The position numbers and the translations under genes are program-made. Source: Cristatella mucedo (taxonomy: Eukaryota > Bryozoa > Phylactolaemata > Cristatellidae). From it: 64,000 nt of DNA. Below the pieces are notes generated by a model. That model was not told where the DNA came from. It ran no database searches and worked only from the letters and a program-made list of their open reading frames with translations. The DNA lies in contig WPIO01000037.1 in assembly GCA_009760855.2 (NCBI GenBank), positions 2,611,501-2,675,500 on the forward strand, in the 5' to 3' direction. Position 1 is the stretch's first letter, and the number at the start of each line of letters is the position of its first letter. Shown here piece after piece: positions 1 to 64,000 of this stretch.

Positions 1-616
1 GACCTTGACTATTGCCGTGAGCTCGATTTCTCAGATATCCATCGATCTCGTAGGCATGCGACGCCAGTCATGTGCTCAGCTTAGGAAGCGCTTGGCCTTC
101 CAGCTTGCCGGCGTGCGTGCACATCCATGTCCATCTCCGGCTAAATGACCTGCATAGGACATTGCTGCTGCTAAAAAAGTGTGAAAGAAAGTGTGAAGGA
201 GGCTACCTGCAATAGCATCTCCGAAAGTAGCATCTTTGTCTGTCGTGCTATGCTGCAGCCTGCCGGGAATAGCCTGTTTGAACCGGTGCCGACTCTCACA
301 TCGACGTCCGGGCTGTTTCGAATCTAGTTTGGCAGTCGAAGCTGCTGGAAATATTTCGGATGGCCCTAACTAGCATGGATTGCTTGAGTGCCTTGCCCCC
401 TGTCCCTTGTGCCCTATGAGAAAGGCTATCGCACGATTGGCGCCTTGACAAGCTCTTGTGCTGCATGCATGCTGTGCTGCTGCTCGGAGTGAAGGCGCCG
501 CCCCGGCGATGCCCACGTGGTGTGGGCGTGCCGAGCCGCTAGTGAGGAACAGTGCAGTCGATCAGTGCAGCCGGCTGCTGCTTGCTGCTAGCTTATCGTT
601 GTCACTGTCGTTGCAG
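1..616. other. Intron sequence upstream of first recognised exon
   Basis: No PKD-like coding stretch or repeat element was recognised here. The exon at 617 begins with two bases of a split codon, so an upstream exon lies outside the window or is unrecognised within it. Confidence 0.5.
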
Positions 617-63626
<63,010 letters not shown>

Positions 63627-64000
63627 GTAACTTCTGCCATTCATTTTGGCCTCTTAGTTCAAATGATGTTGCAGCCCACTAGGTGTACACACGAGTGCAT
63701 GATCACATGCTCAGTAGAGATTGGCCTATATGCCTATTCTTTTCTTCTTATTGGCAGGCAGGCAGCAGCAGCAGCAGCAGCAGCAGCTGTTGCAGAGGTG
63801 GCTTTGACTCAAGCGATATCAGCTTGAGGAGAACTTTGCTCACAGCTGTGGTGCAATAGAGTTTGCTATGTATGACTACGACCGTAGTGTTGTGTTTACG
63901 TCTAAATATCATAGAAATTTAACTGCAGCCTCCACCCTAGGCTGCTAGGCTTGTGCTTTAAAGCATTTGCTACTTTAATTTGGTTTTTGTGTTCAGATTC
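63627..64000. other. Intron at right edge
   Basis: It contains a (GCA)n run at about 63761-63787. No further exon was recognised before the window ends. Confidence 0.55.

Overview
The window is animal (metazoan) nuclear DNA. It has GT-AG introns, long introns filled with LINE and SINE fragments, many dinucleotide microsatellites, and one very large mosaic gene for an extracellular protein. The phylum cannot be fixed from sequence alone; an invertebrate is likely. No complete conventional gene, rRNA, CRISPR array or bacterial-type operon was found.

One gene on the + strand runs across the whole window and leaves it at both ends. I assembled 34 exons (about 7.0 kb of coding sequence, roughly 2,325 residues) from splice sites, reading frame and agreement of phase at each junction; one further exon (6462-6673) is doubtful. 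It encodes a polycystin-1 / receptor-for-egg-jelly (REJ) type ectodomain. From about 617 to 34108 there is a tandem array of about 11-12 PKD (Ig-like) repeats with degenerate W-x-F-G-D-G cores. From about 35367 to 57147 there is a REJ module. From about 57268 to 63626 there is a region resembling the GAIN-like stretch that precedes the GPS cleavage site, ending in a Thr-rich segment. The GPS, PLAT and transmembrane parts, if present, lie beyond the right edge, so polycystin-1, a PKD1-like paralogue and PKDREJ cannot be told apart here.

The introns hold the rest. Family A is a LINE of the L2/CR1 type, present as one near-intact reverse-transcriptase frame (2842-4655, minus) and about 20 truncated copies. 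Family B is a related LINE; its longest copy (36705-39470, minus) keeps endonuclease and reverse-transcriptase pieces. Family A copies end in a stem-loop (AGCGCC...GGCGCT) followed by ATT repeats. The same tail is on a tRNA-derived SINE at 45850-45990, and copies show paired base changes that keep the stem. A second tRNA-like SINE family has copies at about 4780-4890 and 23455-23600. A TG...CA, LTR-like block of 867 bp (52374-53240) lies inside a LINE copy. Long, recognisable LINE copies are mostly antisense to the host gene, and the longest introns are those carrying LINEs.

Main uncertainties: the exons between 2330 and 7230, where the splice phases do not close, and a possible antisense exon in the intron at 57937-58176.
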